Made by a program: the position numbers and the translations under genes. Shown here in pieces: positions 60,053 through 64,000 of a stretch of DNA of 64,000 bases (position 1 is its first letter; each line of letters opens with the position of its first letter). The stretch is from contig NZ_SODF01000001.1 of assembly GCF_004365875.1 (NCBI RefSeq), positions 3,224,001-3,288,000 of the forward strand. Direction: 5' to 3'. Origin of the DNA: Kribbella kalugense. Its GTDB lineage: Bacteria; Actinomycetota; Actinomycetes; Propionibacteriales; Kribbellaceae. The notes under the pieces were generated by a model that was not told where the DNA came from, made no database searches, and was given only the letters and a program-made list of their open reading frames with translations.

Positions 60053-61191
60053 TGCCGATCGCGCTGCTCGCGCTGGCTGTTGGCGCGTTCGCCATCGGCG
60101 CGACCGAGTTTTCCATGATGGGTATCCTGCCGACGGTGGCACGTGACCTGCAGGTAACTGTTCCGCAGGCAGGGTACTTGGTCTCGGCATACGCCATCGG
60201 TGTCGTCATCGGTGGACCACTCGTCGCTGTAGGGTCGCGGCGATTAGCGCGCAAGTACCTGCTCCTGGTCCTAATGACCGTCTTCACCATCGGTAACGTC
60301 GGTGCGGCCGTCTCGCCGAACTACGGCTTCCTAATGGCCGCGCGAGTGGTCACGGCGGTGCCGCACGGGGCGTTCTTCGGCGTCGGTTCCGTGGTCGCCG
60401 CCAAACTCGTCGGAGACCAACAAAGCGGGAGGGCGATTGCCGTCATGTTCTCCGGGCTGACCATCGCGAACATCGTCGGGGTGCCTGCGGCGACTGCCTT
60501 GGGCAATGGGTGCGGTTGGCAGCTGGCCTTCGCGGCGATAGCTGGGGTCGGAGTATTGGCGATCATCGCCATAGCGATTCTCGTGCCCAACAACGACGAC
60601 TTCGCCGCACCCCCGATGCGTACAGAACTTCACGCGTTCGCCAAGCTGGAGGTGTGGCTCTCGCTAGGCGTCGGTACGCTCGGCTTCGCAGGCGTCTTTG
60701 CTACCTACACCTACATCGGCCCCACACTGGAATCACTCACCGGAGTTGGGCCGGTCGGGCTGTCCGTTGCGATCGCACTGTTCGGTCTCGGACTGGCTAT
60801 CGGCAACCTGATAGGCGGGCGGCTCGCAGACCGTGCTCTGTTGCCGGCGAACTACATCGCGCTAGGCTCCTTGGCCGTCGCACTGGCGCTGTTCGCGCTG
60901 GCTGTTCACAACAGACTCACAGCATTCGTCACGCTGTCGGCACTCGGCTTCGCCGCGGGTTTGGTGATCCCGTCGGCGCAGATGTGGACCGTGCGCGCCG
61001 CAGGCGATGCGCCGACCCTGGCCGCCGCGGCGACGCAGTCCGGGTTCAACATCGCCAACGCCGGCGGCGCCGCGCTTGGCGGTGCGGTCATCGGTGCTGG
61101 CCTTGGCTACACCGGGCTGAGTCTGCTCGGTGCAGTCCTGGCATTGGCCGGTCTCGGTCTGGCACTCGCATCCGCTCGACTGAGTCGATGA
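60052..61191 (+). CDS. MFS transporter (AraJ/sugar- or drug-efflux type, 12 helices)
   Basis: A 379-residue transporter. It begins MPIALLALAVGAFAIGATEF and shows SMMGILPTVARDLQVTVPQA, GYLVSAYAIGVVIGGPLVAV, and a helix 5 block VPHGAFFGVGSVVAAKLVG, standard for this MFS subgroup. ATG 60052 overlaps the monooxygenase stop (TGATG), so both are translated together. A longer in-frame stretch upstream is a shadow of the monooxygenase gene. Pairing with a monooxygenase suggests modification and export of a toxic aromatic compound. Confidence 0.9.
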   Translation: MPIALLALAVGAFAIGATEFSMMGILPTVARDLQVTVPQAGYLVSAYAIGVVIGGPLVAVGSRRLARKYLLLVLMTVFTIGNVGAAVSPNYGFLMAARVVTAVPHGAFFGVGSVVAAKLVGDQQSGRAIAVMFSGLTIANIVGVPAATALGNGCGWQLAFAAIAGVGVLAIIAIAILVPNNDDFAAPPMRTELHAFAKLEVWLSLGVGTLGFAGVFATYTYIGPTLESLTGVGPVGLSVAIALFGLGLAIGNLIGGRLADRALLPANYIALGSLAVALALFALAVHNRLTAFVTLSALGFAAGLVIPSAQMWTVRAAGDAPTLAAAATQSGFNIANAGGAALGGAVIGAGLGYTGLSLLGAVLALAGLGLALASARLSR

Positions 61192-61211
61192 CGGGATTGA
61201 TCGCCTGAACG

Positions 61212-61250
61212 CTACTACCACCGTTGTAGGAAGTGCAACGCTGATAGTAG
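61212..61250. promoter_or_regulatory. Nested inverted repeats upstream of the TetR gene
   Basis: CTACTA (61212-61217) and TAGTAG (61245-61250) enclose CGTTG (61222-61226) and CAACG (61236-61240), all symmetric about the same centre. The inner half-sites resemble those at 56549-56612. It overlaps the region just before the TetR ATG. Confidence 0.55.
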
Positions 61251-61254
61251 TATC

Positions 61255-61935
61255 ATGATCGACATGCCAGCTCGTGAAAGCCGCCCTCGACTGACAGTCG
61301 AAAACCGTCCGGCCGGACGCGGCGACAAGCGCCGTACCCTGCTCGACGGCGCCTTGGTTGTCTTCGCCGCCGACGGCTACAGCCGCGGGAGTATCGACAA
61401 CATCGCTCGGACCGCCGACGTGTCCAGCCGCACGATCTACAACCAGTTCGGCGGCAAGGCAGGACTGTTCGAAGCGGTAATCGTCGACAGTGCCGAGAGG
61501 GTAGCCGAGGCGCAGATCATCACTGTGCAGCGCTACCTCGGCAGGATCGTCGACCTCGAGGCGGATCTGATCGAGTTCGGCCGCGTCTGGACGACGCCGT
61601 CGCCGGCCTACGCACCCCATTTCGCCCTGGTTCGACAGATCATCGCCGACGCCGGCCACATTCCGAAGGCCGCACTGCGGGCCTGGCAGCAGGCCGGCCC
61701 CCTCCGGGTGCGCCGGGAGATCGCTACCCAACTCCGCCGGATCGCCGACGCCGGCCATCTCGACATCGCCGACGCCGACATCGCGGCGGTACATCTCGTC
61801 CAACTCGTTGCCGGCGACATCACAACCCGCACGTATCACGGTGCCGCATCACTGCCGAAAGCCGAGCTTCGCAGGCTGAGCGACGCGGGAGTTCGCGCCT
61901 TCCTTCACGGTTACGCTCGGTTCCACCGAAAATAG
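61255..61935 (+). CDS. TetR-family transcriptional regulator
   Basis: A 226-residue TetR regulator. The HTH block reads LLDGALVVFAADGYSRGSID, NIARTADVSSRTIYNQFGGK, AGLFEAVI; the C-terminal ligand domain contains FGRVWTTPSPAYAPHFALVR and ADIAAVHLVQLVAGD. ATG 61255 is followed by an in-frame ATG at 61264; the first gives the longer N-tail. Candidate operators before this gene and in the 56.5-kb intergenic region share CAACG/CGTTG half-sites, so it probably controls itself, the reductase/MFS operon and the SnoaL gene. A strong terminator follows. Confidence 0.9.
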   Translation: MIDMPARESRPRLTVENRPAGRGDKRRTLLDGALVVFAADGYSRGSIDNIARTADVSSRTIYNQFGGKAGLFEAVIVDSAERVAEAQIITVQRYLGRIVDLEADLIEFGRVWTTPSPAYAPHFALVRQIIADAGHIPKAALRAWQQAGPLRVRREIATQLRRIADAGHLDIADADIAAVHLVQLVAGDITTRTYHGAASLPKAELRRLSDAGVRAFLHGYARFHRK

Positions 61936-61950
61936 GCGCGATCACAGCGG

Positions 61951-61990
61951 ATAGCACCGTCACTCTTCCCCAGCGGGGTGACGGTGCTAT
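61951..61990 (+). terminator. Strong hairpin terminator after the TetR gene
   Basis: ATAGCACCGTCAC (61951-61963) and GTGACGGTGCTAT (61978-61990) are a perfect 13-bp stem around a 14-base loop, 15 bp after the stop codon, followed by TTCGTTG. The length of the stem makes this convincing even without a T-run. Confidence 0.8.
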
Positions 61991-62187
61991 TTCGTTGCCC
62001 TTGGCAACACGTGTTCACCTGTTGCGGAAGCCGTGACCTACAGCGCATTTCCAGGATCTTCGAAAGGCACTGCGACATCCAGACACGGACCCCCTTACGT
62101 CCTACGATCGAACGGAAAGGTTGCTTAAGGCGCCGATCTCCCACCGGATTGCCGGATGGGATCTGTTCTGAAACGGAAAGGAATCGC

Positions 62188-62994
62188 GTGATCTCGATCA
62201 AATCGGCAACCACCCGTATTCTCGCCGCTGTCGCGGGTGTGGCGGCCGGTGCAACCCTGCTCGTGCCGGTAGCCGCTCAGGCCGCGGGTGCAGCCACGAC
62301 TACCACGGCCCACACGACCGCGCAGTCCCAGGCGGCGGCGGTCTCTGACTTCCTCGCTCCCGGTCAGTACCTCAAGCCCGGTCAGTACCGCCGGTCCAAG
62401 AACGGCGTCTACGCCCTCCTCATGCAAACCGACGGCAACGCCGTCCTGTACAAGGGCAAGAGCGCCGTATGGAGCACGGTTACGCACCGGAAGGCCTCGT
62501 CGCTGATCATGCAGCGCGACGGGAACCTGGTTGTCATCTCGGGCCGGACTGTGGTCTGGGCCAGCGGTACAAGCGGCAGCACGAACTCCACCCTGCTCGT
62601 CCAGAACGACTCCAACCTGGTTCTATACAACACCCGCAAGAAGGCGGTCTGGACCCGCTCCATGGTTATGGTCACGCTCGGCTCCGGCCGAGCGCTGAGC
62701 GCGAACACCATGGTGGTCTCGCACAGCCGGGTCTACCGGCTGCAGATGCAGAGCGACGGCAACCTGGTGCTGCTGAAGAGCGGTAAGGCGATCTGGTCCA
62801 CCGGGACCAAGAGCGGCGCCTACGCCGTCATGCAGCTGGACGGCAACTTCGTCCTCTACTCGGGCAAGAAGGTCGCGTTGTGGGGCACCAAGACGACCCG
62901 CAAGGGCTCGGTGCTGCAACTGCAGGACACCGGTAACTTCGTCATCATCTATGGCCGCACCATCGTATGGTCAAGCCACACCGCCGGTCGCTGA
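62188..62994 (+). CDS. Secreted bulb-type (D-mannose-binding-like) lectin
   Basis: A 268-residue exported lectin. A signal peptide of ~32 residues ends near AAQAAG, followed by a Thr/Ala-rich linker. Six QxDxNxV-type strands occur: MQTDGNAVLY, MQRDGNLVVI, VQNDSNLVLY, MQSDGNLVLL, MQLDGNFVLY and LQDTGNFVII, in two beta-prism repeats. The fourth and last copies deviate at the Tyr position that contacts mannose. The start is GTG 62188 with GGAAAGGA upstream; no ATG lies in range. It may bind fungal or bacterial surface glycans. Confidence 0.9.
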   Translation: MISIKSATTRILAAVAGVAAGATLLVPVAAQAAGAATTTTAHTTAQSQAAAVSDFLAPGQYLKPGQYRRSKNGVYALLMQTDGNAVLYKGKSAVWSTVTHRKASSLIMQRDGNLVVISGRTVVWASGTSGSTNSTLLVQNDSNLVLYNTRKKAVWTRSMVMVTLGSGRALSANTMVVSHSRVYRLQMQSDGNLVLLKSGKAIWSTGTKSGAYAVMQLDGNFVLYSGKKVALWGTKTTRKGSVLQLQDTGNFVIIYGRTIVWSSHTAGR

Positions 62995-64000
62995 CCCGTC
63001 GTCCATGAACGGCATGTCCGCCAACGTCGACTCGGCGACGTCGATGTTGGCGGGCCGGCTGGGTGTTTCCTCGCGGCCGAGTTCGGATGTGTCGTTTCGC
63101 CGACACGCATCTCACGGGTGTGTCATTGGCCCGACCCGTTGGCGACGTACGACGCCAGTCTGCGAACGCGTCGTCGCGCCGCAGGCGACCGAGGTCGGTC
63201 GGAAGGGCGTGGAGATCGGGTTCTTGGCCGCCGGGTACGTGGGCATGGCCATCGAAGCGAGCGTGTCGTGGCCACCGACGACGTCCCCTAAGTCTGAACC
63301 ACGTGCTGCAGTTCGATGCCGGCGTTACCTTCCAGGGCCGTCGGCGCGACCGCGGCTCCAAGTCTTGCGGAGGACTTCGACCCCGAGAGCGAGGTCGGCG
63401 ACTTCACCGAGCCGGACGGCTGGACCTTCGCGTCCGCGTCGCCCACGACCTGCGCGGGCCGCCAAGCTGTACCGCCCGCGGGCTCGAGGGCCAAACTCGA
63501 CACGCGCTTCTCCACGCCAGAACTGGCCGTGGATTCGCCTCTGCTCCCCCTGATTGTCGTCACCCCTATCGGCGGTCAGCCCCTGACCATCACAGCCTCC
63601 GGCGTGGAACACGCTTATGTACGGGAGTTCGTGGCCGATGGAAGACCTGCCCATCGTCGCCGGCGTCACCTGGATAGTTCTTGACGAGCATGCGGACCGT
63701 TCGTTCGAGTGCCGCCGTCAAGCCCGCCCCTCCACGATTGATACGCCCGGTCATACCTCGACTGGCGCCTGACCGTCACATCCCCTCCACCCCGCCGCCG
63801 CTCAGCCAGGTAGAACCCCTTCGCTGACACAAGAATCCTGCTTAAAGCTGCCTACCGTTGTTCAACGTCTGCTGCGCACTTTGGCGTCCGCCGGCGTTGC
63901 CGCGCGCACCGTCTGCGGTCTGTGATTGCGTCGAACTCCCGGCCGGAGGCAGCGCCGACAATGCCGTGCGCGTCGTTCGGTCTTGCGCTGCATCGGTGGT
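62995..64000. other. About 1 kb without a recognisable gene
   Basis: Open frames on both strands (for example 63316-63684 on plus and 63325-63669 on minus) are GC-driven, lack ribosome sites and show no domain I recognise. The plus frame contains LPLIVVTPIGGQPLTITASG, which is not diagnostic. No tRNA-like structure was seen. It may be degraded sequence or a gene beyond the right edge. Confidence 0.5.

Noticed and set aside
59335..61191. 618-residue plus-strand frame
   Set aside because: Its first half is a shadow of the monooxygenase gene; MFS homology starts at ATG 60052.
1..64000. tRNA or rRNA genes
   Set aside because: Reading both strands by eye revealed no cloverleaf with a TTCGANNC-type T-arm in an intergenic gap and no rRNA segments. 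A tRNAscan run would be needed to exclude them fully.

Overview
The window is uniformly GC-rich with dense, 4-bp-overlapping operons. It carries actinobacterial marker families: a DUF3039 remnant, a Ddn-type F420 nitroreductase remnant, a 3Fe-4S P450-type ferredoxin and PadR, HxlR, LacI and TetR regulators. It therefore looks like an actinomycete chromosome. A Kribbella or Nocardioides-like soil genus is a guess only. I saw no rRNA, tRNA, CRISPR array, prophage or intact transposon.

Layout. (1) 0-5.97 kb: a Dpp/Opp-type peptide ABC transporter (its ATPase runs off the left edge), a DUF1684 protein, and an HxlR regulator overlapping a fumarylacetoacetase-family hydrolase. (2) 5.97-33.5 kb: a large catabolic island. 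Its core (19.9-25.9 kb) is a seven-gene meta-cleavage operon: extradiol dioxygenase, hydratase, acylating acetaldehyde dehydrogenase, hydroxy-oxovalerate aldolase, oxalocrotonate decarboxylase, 4-oxalocrotonate tautomerase and semialdehyde dehydrogenase. Around it lie a fused indolepyruvate:ferredoxin oxidoreductase, two PadR regulators, four SnoaL-like proteins, a ferredoxin/reductase pair, an SDR, a hydroxyacyl-CoA dehydrogenase, two VOC proteins, a CoA-transferase, a cyclase-family hydrolase, ABM-fold proteins, a BKACE enzyme, an esterase and a ribose-type ABC importer. Seven intergenic regions carry an ATACCTGTAT-like site, and four of these carry an exactly spaced ACCTGT-N8-ATCTGT direct repeat, so the island looks like one PadR-type regulon. 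The upper-pathway oxygenase is missing.

(3) 33.5-37.9 kb: a gene graveyard. It holds remnants of DUF3039, LacI, GatB, an HTH regulator and a Ddn reductase, between an apparently intact small basic protein and a nucleoside-hydrolase-like gene. (4) 38.0-47.5 kb: a less GC-rich carbohydrate island with a MalFG-type ABC importer, a LacI regulator, an IS256-family transposase remnant, and a 1260-residue secreted SGNH/BNR enzyme preceded by two LacI-type palindromes. (5) 47.6-54.4 kb: an MFS remnant, then an efflux/two-component locus. Here the ABC ATPase and the response-regulator receiver domain have each collapsed by an in-frame internal deletion, while the permease, adaptor, lipoprotein and histidine kinase stay open. 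(6) 54.4-61.9 kb: an MFS exporter/FMN reductase operon, a SnoaL protein, a flavin monooxygenase/MFS pair and a TetR regulator, with ACAACG/CGTTGT operators. (7) 62.2-64 kb: a secreted bulb-type lectin, then about 1 kb in which I recognise nothing.

All calls come from reading the sequence and from family knowledge. No database search or alignment was run.
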